From NCBI GenBank assembly GCA_017882835.1, contig JADGOU010000123.1:1-8081 (forward strand): 8,081 nucleotides of DNA, given 5' to 3'. Under the pieces are notes generated by a model. The model saw only the letters and a program-made list of their open reading frames with translations, did no database searches and had not been told where the DNA came from. Positions 1-6,115 of the stretch are shown here, in pieces. The DNA is from Frankiaceae bacterium (GTDB lineage: Bacteria; Actinomycetota; Actinomycetes; JADGOU01). The position numbers and the translations under genes were made by a program. Every line of letters begins with the position of its first letter. Position 1 is the stretch's first letter.

Positions 1-287
1 TCCTCGATCCGCGCGAGCTCGAACTGCCGCCGGTGGGCATGCTCGCGCTGGTGGACCCGGAGACCGGTCAGCGGCTGCACGTGCAGACCAACTCACCAGC
101 GTTACGGGAGCGCTACGCCGCGGCCGCCGCGGCCCGCCAGGAGGAGATCCGCCGCGCCGTGCTCCGCTCCGGCGCCGAGTACCTGCCGCTGACCACCGAC
201 CGGGACTGGCTGGTCGACATCGCGGCCTTCGTCAGCTCTCGTCGAGGCGGCGGGCGGCGGCCCGTGGAGTCGGGGGCCGGGCGATGA
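1..287 (+). CDS. DUF58 domain protein, C-terminal fragment (5' end outside window)
   Basis: This is the last 94 codons of a gene that begins left of the window; the reading frame is open from base 3 and stops with TGA at 285-287. The fragment has the C-terminal pattern I associate with actinobacterial DUF58 proteins: a DPRE..LPPVG start, a short VDPETG segment, an R..YAAAAAAR helix, and the closing TDRDWL..I..FV motif. DUF58 proteins usually sit between a MoxR AAA+ ATPase and a VWA-domain protein, and the set is thought to act as a chaperone-like or envelope-associated system; the exact role is unknown. The next gene fits that arrangement and starts inside this one by an ATGA overlap, so the two are very likely co-transcribed and translationally coupled. 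An internal GTG at 33 is not a credible start because conserved sequence continues upstream of it. Confidence is good for the family and low for function. Confidence 0.85.
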   Translation, partial: LDPRELELPPVGMLALVDPETGQRLHVQTNSPALRERYAAAAAARQEEIRRAVLRSGAEYLPLTTDRDWLVDIAAFVSSRRGGGRRPVESGAGR

Positions 288-1252
288 GCTTCCTGGCCGG
301 ATGGCGGCTGCTGCTGCTGGTGGGGCCGCTGGCGCTCGTCGTCGGCTACCGCGTGGCCGAGCGCAGCCGCCGCAAGGCCGCCGTCCGGTTCACCAGCGTC
401 GACCTGTTGGCCTCGGTCGCCCCGCGCCGGCCGGGGTGGCAGCGGCACGTGCCGGCGATCGCGCTGCTGGGGGCGCTGGTCGTCCTGGTGCTCGGCTTCG
501 CCCGCCCGACCTGGGATGTGCGCACTCCCAAGCAGCGGGCCACCGTCGTCCTCACCCTGGACACCTCCGCGTCGATGACCGCGGACGATGTGGCGCCGAC
601 CCGGCTGGCGGCCGCCCAGGCGCAGGCCCAGACCTTCGCCCAGGCGCTGCCCGCCGGCCTGCAGCTCGGCTTGGTCGCGTTCGACCAGAACGCCCAGATG
701 CTGGTGGCACCGACCGCAGACCGGTCCACGGTGCTGGCTGCGATCCACCATCTCCAGGTCGGCGGCGGAACGGCCACCGGGGACGCCATCTCGCTGGCGC
801 TGAACGCGATCACCGCACTGCCGCCGGGAGCGGACGGCAAGCCCGCCCCGGCGGCCATCGTTTTGATGAGCGACGGTGCGCCCACCATCGGCCGGGGGGA
901 CCAGTCGCCGATGCAGGCCGTAGACGCCGCGGCGGTGAGCGCGAAGCAGGCCGGCGTGGGTATCAGCACGATCGCGTTCGGCACCCAGAACGGGTCCGTC
1001 ACGGTCCAAGGGCACGTCGTCGGGGTTCCGTCGGATCCGGCGACCATGTCCCGGATCGCGGCCGAGAGCGGCGGCCAGTCGTTCACGGCCGAGACCGCCA
1101 AGCAGCTCAAGTCGGTGTACGACCAGATCGGGCGGTCGGTGGGGTATGACGTCCACCGGACCGAGATCACCGCGTGGTTCACCGGCATTGGCCTCGCGCT
1201 GGCCATGCTCGCAGCGATCGCCGCGCTGCTCTGGTCGCCGCGGTTGGTGTAG
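284..1252 (+). CDS. VWA-domain membrane protein of the MoxR/DUF58 set
   Basis: A 322-residue protein starting at ATG 284, which overlaps the preceding stop (ATGA). Hydrophobic stretches at about residues 4-22, 56-72 and 297-317 suggest two N-terminal membrane segments and one C-terminal segment, with the domain between them outside the membrane. That domain (about 86-285) is a von Willebrand factor A fold with a complete-looking MIDAS divalent metal site: DTSAS at 93-97, a GGGTATGD loop at 160-167 supplying the threonine, and the SDG aspartate at 197. The layout matches mycobacterial VWA proteins encoded next to moxR1 and DUF58 genes (Rv1481-like). In that family the VWA domain is believed to bind a partner protein through the metal as part of a MoxR-dependent folding or envelope function; no specific substrate can be read from the sequence. 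It converges on the sulP-like gene, with only 29 bp between the stop codons. Confidence 0.9.
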   Translation: MSFLAGWRLLLLVGPLALVVGYRVAERSRRKAAVRFTSVDLLASVAPRRPGWQRHVPAIALLGALVVLVLGFARPTWDVRTPKQRATVVLTLDTSASMTADDVAPTRLAAAQAQAQTFAQALPAGLQLGLVAFDQNAQMLVAPTADRSTVLAAIHHLQVGGGTATGDAISLALNAITALPPGADGKPAPAAIVLMSDGAPTIGRGDQSPMQAVDAAAVSAKQAGVGISTIAFGTQNGSVTVQGHVVGVPSDPATMSRIAAESGGQSFTAETAKQLKSVYDQIGRSVGYDVHRTEITAWFTGIGLALAMLAAIAALLWSPRLV

Positions 1253-1262
1253 CCGGCGCGCG

Positions 1263-1300
1263 TCAGCGGTGGAAGGCCGCTTCAGCGGTGGAAGGCCGCT
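1263..1300. repeat. Perfect 19-bp tandem duplication over the sulP-like stop codon
   Basis: The unit TCAGCGGTGGAAGGCCGCT occurs twice with no gap, at 1263-1281 and 1282-1300. The second copy holds the last codons and TGA stop (1284-1282) of the minus-strand sulP-like gene; the first is a noncoding duplicate just past the stop. Flanking bases do not extend the match (1262 is G and 1281 is T; 1301 is A and 1282 is T). The length is not a multiple of three, but the original stop is kept, so the protein is unaffected. Confidence 0.95.
1265..1300. terminator. Possible bidirectional terminator: two tandem small hairpins
   Basis: Each 19-bp repeat copy contains AGCGG and CCGCT arms (1265-1269 with 1277-1281, and 1284-1288 with 1296-1300). 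A T-G wobble extends each to a 6-bp stem around a 5-base loop. They lie between or over the ends of two convergent genes, where a terminator would be expected. The stems are short, no T-run follows on either strand, and the second stem overlaps the sulP-like coding end. Function is therefore a guess. Confidence 0.3.
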
Positions 1301-2919
1301 AATGCCTCGCCGGCGGTGTCGAAGAACGCGTTCGGGTCCAGCGTGCCGCTGATGCCGTACCGGTCGAGCTGGTGGCGCAGTGGGGCGATCACGTTGGAGA
1401 GCACCAGCCGGATGTTCCGGCTCACGAGCTGGGCGTGCAGCCGGGACAGCACGGCCGCCGCGGTGTAGTCCACGTCACCAATGGCCGCGCAGTCCAGACA
1501 GAACCAGCGCACCGGGTCCGCGCCTTCGATCACCGTGGTGACGTCAGCGGCCAACCGGGCAGCGTTGGCGAAGTACAGGCTCGAGCCGAAGCGGTAGACC
1601 ACCAACCCGGGCTCGGTTCGGGCGGCGGCCATGGGCGCCAAAGACGTCCAGTGTCCGCTGGCGGACTTGACCAGCACGCTGCTGTGCGGGTCGTAGCTGT
1701 GCCGCAGGTGGTCCACCACCGAGGCCAGGATGGCGAGCACTACGCCCTGCTCGACGCCGAGCAGCACCACGGCGGCGGCCGTGAGCAGGGCCACCACGAA
1801 CTCGGCCCGGCGGACGGCGAGAATGCGACGCATCCCGGGAACGTCGATCAGCTCGATGCCGATCAGGAAGACGACGGTGGCCAGTGCGGCGATCGGCAGG
1901 TGGGCCAGCGGCGCGGTCAGCAGCAGCAGCACAACCACCACGACCGCGCAGGTGGTCAGCGGGGCCAGCTGGCTCCGGCCCCCAGCCGAGTCCACCATCT
2001 GGCTCTTGGTCGGGCTGCCGTTGACGACGAAGGTGCCGGTGACGGCGGCGGCGACGTTGGCGACGCCGAGGCCGAGCAGGTCGGCGTCGTCGTCGAGCTC
2101 CTCGTCGTACCGGGCCGCGTAGGCGCGGGCGGTTGCCGAGCTCTGGGCCAGGATGACCACGAACATCGACATCGCGGGCCCCAACAGGGCGGTCGCGTCG
2201 TGCCAGCCCAATACCGGCGCAGTCAGCCGCGGCAGACCACTCGGTACGGCGCCCAGCACGGCCACGCCCCGAGCGGCCAGGTCGGCGGCCTGGCTGACCA
2301 CGATGGCGCCGACCACCGCGAGCAGCGCCCCGGGCAGTCGGCGGGCCAGCCGGCGCAGGCCCAGTACGGTGACCGCCACGGCCAGCGAGACCAGCACGGT
2401 GCTGGTCGAGGCGTGCGGCAGCTGGCGAAGTGCGGCGGCCAGCCGGTGCAGCGTGCTGCCGCTGGCCGCCGGTACGCCGAGCATCTCGTCGACCTGCCGG
2501 GCGGCGATGCTCACGCCGACGCCGGTGAGGAAGCCCACCAGCACGGTTCGGGAGAGAAAATTGACCAGGAAGCTCAGCCGGACCAGTCGGGCGAGCAGCA
2601 GCAGTCCGCCGGCCAGCAGTGCCGCCAGGCCGGCGAGCTGGACGTGGCGCGGCGAACCGGGAGCGGCGGTGCTGGCGAGAGCGGCGGCCAGGATGGCGGC
2701 GGTGGCCGAGTCCGCGCCCACGACGAGGTGGCGCGAGGACCCGAGCACCGCGAAGACCGCCATCGGCAGCAACATGGTGTACAGGCCGGTGACCACCGGC
2801 ATCCCGGCGATCTTCGCGTAGCCCAGCGCCTCTGGAATGCCGAGCGCCGCCAAGGTGAGGCCGCCGAGAAGATCGCCGGAGATCTGCGCCCGCTCGATCG
2901 GCAGCAGCCCGGCCAGCAC
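1282..2919 (-). CDS. SulP-family anion transporter with C-terminal STAS domain
   Basis: A 545-residue inner-membrane protein. Residues about 13-405 form the SulP transport domain, with the family signatures L.AALGIPEALGYA..AG.P..TGLY (21-47), LGSSRH..VGADSATAA (59-74) and NGSPTKSQMVDSAGGRSQ (300-317), the last being near the usual substrate-site half-helix. Residues about 436-545 are a STAS domain (VYRFGSSLYFANA at 441-453; DVDYTA at 482-487 in the loop where SpoIIAA-like proteins carry the phosphorylatable residue). Relatives move sulfate, bicarbonate or C4-dicarboxylates, so the substrate here is not assigned. The start is GTG 2919. No ATG, GTG or TTG lies between it and the upstream in-frame stop at 2985-2983, although the untranslated codons just upstream still look SulP-like. 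I see no Shine-Dalgarno. The osmC-like stop is only 25 bp away, so translation is probably coupled. The gene end is covered by a 19-bp tandem duplication. Confidence 0.9.
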   Translation of the reverse strand: MLAGLLPIERAQISGDLLGGLTLAALGIPEALGYAKIAGMPVVTGLYTMLLPMAVFAVLGSSRHLVVGADSATAAILAAALASTAAPGSPRHVQLAGLAALLAGGLLLLARLVRLSFLVNFLSRTVLVGFLTGVGVSIAARQVDEMLGVPAASGSTLHRLAAALRQLPHASTSTVLVSLAVAVTVLGLRRLARRLPGALLAVVGAIVVSQAADLAARGVAVLGAVPSGLPRLTAPVLGWHDATALLGPAMSMFVVILAQSSATARAYAARYDEELDDDADLLGLGVANVAAAVTGTFVVNGSPTKSQMVDSAGGRSQLAPLTTCAVVVVVLLLLTAPLAHLPIAALATVVFLIGIELIDVPGMRRILAVRRAEFVVALLTAAAVVLLGVEQGVVLAILASVVDHLRHSYDPHSSVLVKSASGHWTSLAPMAAARTEPGLVVYRFGSSLYFANAARLAADVTTVIEGADPVRWFCLDCAAIGDVDYTAAAVLSRLHAQLVSRNIRLVLSNVIAPLRHQLDRYGISGTLDPNAFFDTAGEALAAFHR

Positions 2920-2944
2920 CGGCAGCCGGCTGCGGACCGACCCG

Positions 2945-3382
2945 TTACTCAGGCGCGGCGTCCAGCGTGATAGGGACGCCGGTCAGCGCCTTGCTCACCG
3001 GGCAGCTGGCCTTGGCCTCCTGGGCCACCTTGAGAAAGGCGTCGTCGTCCAGCCCCTCGACCTCGCCGCGGACCTTGAGCGTGATGCCGGTCAGCCGGAG
3101 CCCACCAGCCGGATCCGGGCCGAGCGAGACGTCCGCGGTCACCTCGACGCTCTGCGGCGTACCGCCGGCCTGGGCGGCCAGGCCAGAGAACTGCATGGCG
3201 TAGCAGGAGGAGTGCGCGGCCGCGACCATCTCTTCCGGGCTGGTCGTGCCGTCGGCCTCGTCCTCGACCCGCTTGGGGAAGGACACCGAGTAGGTACCAA
3301 CCTTGGAGCTGGTCAGCTCGACCTCGCCGGACCCCTTCTCCAGTGTTCCGTTCCAGGCGGTGCGCGCGGTGCGTGTGGGCAT
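2945..3382 (-). CDS. OsmC-family peroxiredoxin (thiol-dependent hydroperoxide reductase)
   Basis: A 145-residue protein with the normal length of the OsmC subfamily. It carries the two conserved redox cysteines, C60 in AAAHSSCYAMQFS and C127 in CPVSKAL, and the TSPEEM motif with the conserved glutamate at 50-51. Members are cytoplasmic, dimeric, and reduce organic hydroperoxides, preferring lipid-like ones, through a Cys-Cys disulfide. It is the only gene of this unit with an ATG start (3382-3380) and a strong Shine-Dalgarno (AGGAGAG, 3394-3388). Together with a 53-bp upstream gap, this suggests it can be translated, and perhaps transcribed, independently of the ole genes. A TAACGT hexamer at 3438-3433 could be a -10 element, but I see no convincing -35. 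Downstream, 25 bp separate it from the sulP-like start. A job in protecting against lipid peroxides arising near the olefin pathway is possible but is inference from position only. Confidence 0.92.
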   Translation of the reverse strand: MPTRTARTAWNGTLEKGSGEVELTSSKVGTYSVSFPKRVEDEADGTTSPEEMVAAAHSSCYAMQFSGLAAQAGGTPQSVEVTADVSLGPDPAGGLRLTGITLKVRGEVEGLDDDAFLKVAQEAKASCPVSKALTGVPITLDAAPE

Positions 3383-3387
3383 GGTGA

Positions 3388-3394
3388 CTCTCCT
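3388..3394 (-). promoter_or_regulatory. Ribosome binding site of the osmC-like gene
   Basis: AGGAGAG read on the minus strand, 5 bases before the ATG at 3382. It decides the start and is the only strong Shine-Dalgarno I see among the six minus-strand genes. Confidence 0.85.
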
Positions 3395-3435
3395 AGATCT
3401 GGTGTGCTGGGCGAGAGACGTGTCGGATCGAGACG

Positions 3436-4476
3436 TTAGCCGTTGCGGGTGGTACCCCGATCCAGGTCGTTCGCTCCGCCCGCAGCGCTGTGGCCCGTCA
3501 AATGGTGGCGCAGCCGCTCCAGCCCGGTCGTAATGTCGACAGCGGGCTGGTAGTCCAGGTCGCGCCGGGCCGCGCTGATGTCGAACCAGTGCGCGGTGGC
3601 GAGCTGGTGAGCCAAAAAGCGGGTCATGGGCGGCTCCTCGGCACGCCGCAGCACCCGAAAGGCCACCTCTAGTGCCGCCCCGAGCGCGTAGGCCACCGGG
3701 AACGGCAGCATGGCGGTCGCCGGCGGCAGGCCGGCAGCGGCCAGAATGGCGTTGACCAGGTCGCGCAGCGGCCGGGGCTCGCCCTGGGAGATGAAGTATG
3801 CCCGGCCGGCGCAAGCGGCGCCGGGGGCCACCCGGTCCAGGGCCAGCAGGTGCGCGGCGGCGGCGTTGTCGACGTAGGTGCTGTCGATGAGGGCGTCACC
3901 GCCGCGGACAAACCGCAGCCGGCCCTGCCGCGCCCGCTCGATGATCCGGGGTACCAACTGGGTGTCGCCCGGCCCCCAGATCAGGTGCGGCCGCAGTGCC
4001 ACGGTCGCCAGCGCCGGCCCATTGGCCGCCAGCACCAGCTGCTCGGCGCGGGCCTTGGTCGCCGGGTACGGCGCCGGGAACCGGGTCGCGTACGGCAACC
4101 GCTCGTCGGCGCCGGCGATGTCCCGGCCGGTGTGGACGACGCTGGGCGTGGATGTGTGCACCAGCCGGCCGACGCCGGCTGTCCGGCCGGCCGCGAGCAC
4201 GCAGCGGGTGCCCTCGACGTTGGTCCGGACGTAAGCGGCCGCCGGCCCCCAGTCCCCGGCCTTCGCCGCGGTGTGGATCACGGCGTCGCAGCCGGCGACC
4301 GCCCGGCCGGTGACGTCCGGATCGGCCAGGTCGCCGCGCACGGTCTCGACCCCGAGGACGTCGAGTTCGGGATAGTGGCCGCGGGTGAGGCTGCGTACGG
4401 TGTCCCCGCGGGCCACGAGCTGCCGCACGATCGCGGAGCCGAGGAAGCCGCCCCCGCCGGTGACCAGCACCTTCAC
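3436..4476 (-). CDS. oleD: OleD, 2-alkyl-3-oxoalkanoate reductase (NADPH-dependent)
   Basis: A 346-residue short-chain dehydrogenase/epimerase-type protein. The N-terminal Rossmann loop VTGGGGFLGSAIV (5-17) binds the nucleotide. The active site shows Y137-x-x-x-K141 (YPATK), with the catalytic serine region at TSTPSVV (108-114). IWGPGD (166-171) and IDSTYVDNAA (197-206) are typical of the 3-beta-HSD-like extended SDR branch to which OleD belongs. In the known pathway OleD reduces the 2-alkyl-3-keto acid made by OleA to the 2-alkyl-3-hydroxy acid used by OleC. The start is GTG 4476, with the Rossmann strand beginning at residue 2. It lies 13 bp after the oleC stop, inside a 17-bp tandem duplication; with a single repeat copy the two genes would overlap as GTGA. 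The C-terminal tail after about residue 328 is low in motif content. The oleABC context makes the assignment firm over other SDR enzymes. Confidence 0.9.
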   Translation of the reverse strand: MKVLVTGGGGFLGSAIVRQLVARGDTVRSLTRGHYPELDVLGVETVRGDLADPDVTGRAVAGCDAVIHTAAKAGDWGPAAAYVRTNVEGTRCVLAAGRTAGVGRLVHTSTPSVVHTGRDIAGADERLPYATRFPAPYPATKARAEQLVLAANGPALATVALRPHLIWGPGDTQLVPRIIERARQGRLRFVRGGDALIDSTYVDNAAAAHLLALDRVAPGAACAGRAYFISQGEPRPLRDLVNAILAAAGLPPATAMLPFPVAYALGAALEVAFRVLRRAEEPPMTRFLAHQLATAHWFDISAARRDLDYQPAVDITTGLERLRHHLTGHSAAGGANDLDRGTTRNG

Positions 4477-4505
4477 CGGACGCCGCCGTTCACCGGACGC
4501 CGCCG
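4472..4505. repeat. Perfect 17-bp tandem duplication at the oleC/oleD junction
   Basis: The unit TTCACCGGACGCCGCCG is present at 4472-4488 and 4489-4505 with no gap, followed by an imperfect partial third copy (CTCACC, 4506-4511). On the minus strand each copy carries GTGA. The oleC stop TGA (4492-4490) is in one copy and the oleD start GTG (4476-4474) in the other. Collapsing the repeat to one copy would give a GTGA stop/start overlap like those at oleA/oleB and oleB/oleC. Confidence 0.95.
4473..4493 (-). other. Potential 6-codon coupling mini-ORF (MNGGVR) between oleC and oleD
   Basis: On the minus strand, GTG at 4493-4491 opens a frame of six codons that ends in TGA at 4475-4473. Its start overlaps the oleC stop as GTGA, and its stop overlaps the oleD start as GTGA. 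It is produced by the 17-bp duplication. Whether ribosomes restart here is unknown, and the peptide itself is unlikely to have a function. Confidence 0.35.
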
Positions 4506-6115
4506 CTCACCCAGGCGGCCAGCCACTCGCGGTCGATCTTCGAGTTGTGCCGAATGTCCACCGGGAACCTCGGGTGGTAGCGAACCTCGGCGATCGATGC
4601 CGTCTGCGGGTCGGCGGCCCCGAGCCCCAGCAGCTCTCGGGTCAGCTCGGCCGACGGCGACCGCCCCAGTTCCAGCTCGATGCATACCACCGGTCGCTGG
4701 CTGCCCGGTGGTCCCACCCCGACCAGCGCCGACCGGGCAACGGCCGGGTGCGCGTTGAACACCTCTTCGCACGGGACGCTGAACAGGTTCCCGCGCGCGG
4801 TGGTAACCCGGTGCGCCACCCGGCCGCAGAACCAGAGCCGGCCGTCCGGGTCGAGATAGCCGACGTCGCCCATCCGGTGCGCGATCCGGCCGTCCCAGTC
4901 CAGCTTGGCCAGCGCGGTGGCCGCCGGCCGCCCGGCGTACGCCGTGGTGACGTTGTCACCGCGGACGACGATCTCGCCGACCTCCCCGGCGGACAAGCGC
5001 AGGTCCGCGGTCAGCCGGTCCAACGGCCCGTCGGTGATCCCCATCACGGCTACGTCGACGCCGGGAGCCGGCCGCCCGACGCAGATCCCCGGCTCGGCGA
5101 GGTCGAGCAGTTCTCCGCTGCCGATCGAGGTGACCGGCAGCGCCTCGGTGGCGCCGTACGGCGTGAAGATCTCGGCTCCGGTCGGCAGCAGCCGCAGGAA
5201 CCGGCGCTGAACCGTCCGCGACACCGGGGCGCCGGCGGAGATCACCCGGCGCAGTGACGGCATCCGGGCATCGGTCGTAGCGCCGCCCCGGCCGACCCGG
5301 TCCAGCAGCGCCGGCGAGCCGAACACCACAGTGGCGCCGAAGTCGTTCGCCGCCTGGATCACCTCGGCCGGGTCGACGTCGGCCGGCCGGGTCGGGTCCA
5401 TCCGCGGGATCACGGTGGTCAGCCCGAGCACCGGCCCGAACAGGGCGAATGGCGCGAACGTGGCCACACTAACCTCGCCCGGCTGCAGCCCGTAGAGCTC
5501 GCGCAGCAGCCGGACCTGGGCCAGGAACTGAGGATGGCGGTACTCGACCCCCTTGGGCATCCCGGTGCTGCCACTCGTGAACGCGATCGCCGCCAGCGTG
5601 TCGGGTGCCACCGACGGCCGGGCGAACGGCAGCAGCGCTGCACCGGCCCGGATCACCCCCCGCAGGCTGCGGGCGCCGAGCACCGGCCGCCCGGCCGACA
5701 CCAGCAGCCGGGCATGCGGGCACCAGCGCAGCGCCAGCCGGGCCGCATGCGCCCGCGGCACGCCGATGAACCCGGCGGGGGAGACCTCGGCCAGGCAGGT
5801 CCGCACCCGGGCCAGCCCGATGCCGGGGTCGATCAGCACCGGTACGGCGCCAGCCCGCAGCAACCCGAACGCCAGCCCGAAGAAGTCGCCGCCGGGCGGC
5901 ACCATCAGCGCGGTCCGCACCCCCGGCCCGAAGCCCATGTCGGTCAGTCCGGCGGCGATCGCGTCGGTACGCCGGTCGAGCTCGGCGTAGCTGGTCACCC
6001 GGAACCGGGTGCGGCCGGCGGCGTCGCCCAGCCGAGCCGGCAGCGCGGTGGCGGCCCGCTCGGGATGGTCCCGGGCCGCCTCGCCGAGCAGGTCCGCGAG
6101 GTTCTCGGCGCTCAC
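4490..6115 (-). CDS. oleC: OleC, beta-lactone synthetase (AMP-binding superfamily)
   Basis: A 541-residue member of the acyl-AMP ligase superfamily. Visible core motifs are FTSGSTGMPKGV (179-190, phosphate-binding loop), TPYGATEALP (318-327), and HRMGDVGYLDPDGRLWFCGR (413-432), which includes the ribose-binding aspartate and the hinge. The C-terminal VDIRHNSKIDRE (519-530) contains the usual lysine K526; the V-D-I-R-H-N-x-K-I pattern is what I associate with OleC rather than generic acyl-CoA ligases. OleC uses ATP to activate the carboxylate of the 2-alkyl-3-hydroxy acid, and the 3-hydroxyl then attacks to close a beta-lactone, with no CoA involved. The start is GTG 6115, overlapping the oleB stop as GTGA; the frame stays open further upstream but that region is oleB coding sequence. 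There is no separate Shine-Dalgarno, so coupling to oleB is likely. It is unfused from oleB, unlike several actinobacterial OleBC proteins. Confidence 0.93.
   Translation of the reverse strand: MSAENLADLLGEAARDHPERAATALPARLGDAAGRTRFRVTSYAELDRRTDAIAAGLTDMGFGPGVRTALMVPPGGDFFGLAFGLLRAGAVPVLIDPGIGLARVRTCLAEVSPAGFIGVPRAHAARLALRWCPHARLLVSAGRPVLGARSLRGVIRAGAALLPFARPSVAPDTLAAIAFTSGSTGMPKGVEYRHPQFLAQVRLLRELYGLQPGEVSVATFAPFALFGPVLGLTTVIPRMDPTRPADVDPAEVIQAANDFGATVVFGSPALLDRVGRGGATTDARMPSLRRVISAGAPVSRTVQRRFLRLLPTGAEIFTPYGATEALPVTSIGSGELLDLAEPGICVGRPAPGVDVAVMGITDGPLDRLTADLRLSAGEVGEIVVRGDNVTTAYAGRPAATALAKLDWDGRIAHRMGDVGYLDPDGRLWFCGRVAHRVTTARGNLFSVPCEEVFNAHPAVARSALVGVGPPGSQRPVVCIELELGRSPSAELTRELLGLGAADPQTASIAEVRYHPRFPVDIRHNSKIDREWLAAWVSGGVR

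Noticed and set aside
113..1206. Two long minus-strand frames opposite the VWA gene
   Set aside because: The VWA protein has complete MIDAS motifs and membrane segments; the antisense products show only Arg/Gly-rich or compositionally biased sequence.
1919..1933. CAG triplet run as a possible microsatellite
   Set aside because: It encodes a leucine run in a SulP membrane helix, normal for high-GC membrane protein genes.
1372..2970. Long open frame on the + strand opposite the sulP-like gene (532 codons)
   Set aside because: It is rich in Gln, Gly, His and Arg with no domain pattern; it is the antisense of a clear SulP transporter, and such frames are common in high-GC DNA.
2945..3814. A 289-codon frame for the osmC-like gene
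   Set aside because: Everything before ATG 3382 is low-complexity shadow of oleD, and the AGGAGAG site fixes the start at 3382.
3850..5257. Several + strand frames opposite oleC and oleD
   Set aside because: No recognisable domains, Arg/Pro/Gly bias, and full overlap with well-supported enzymes.
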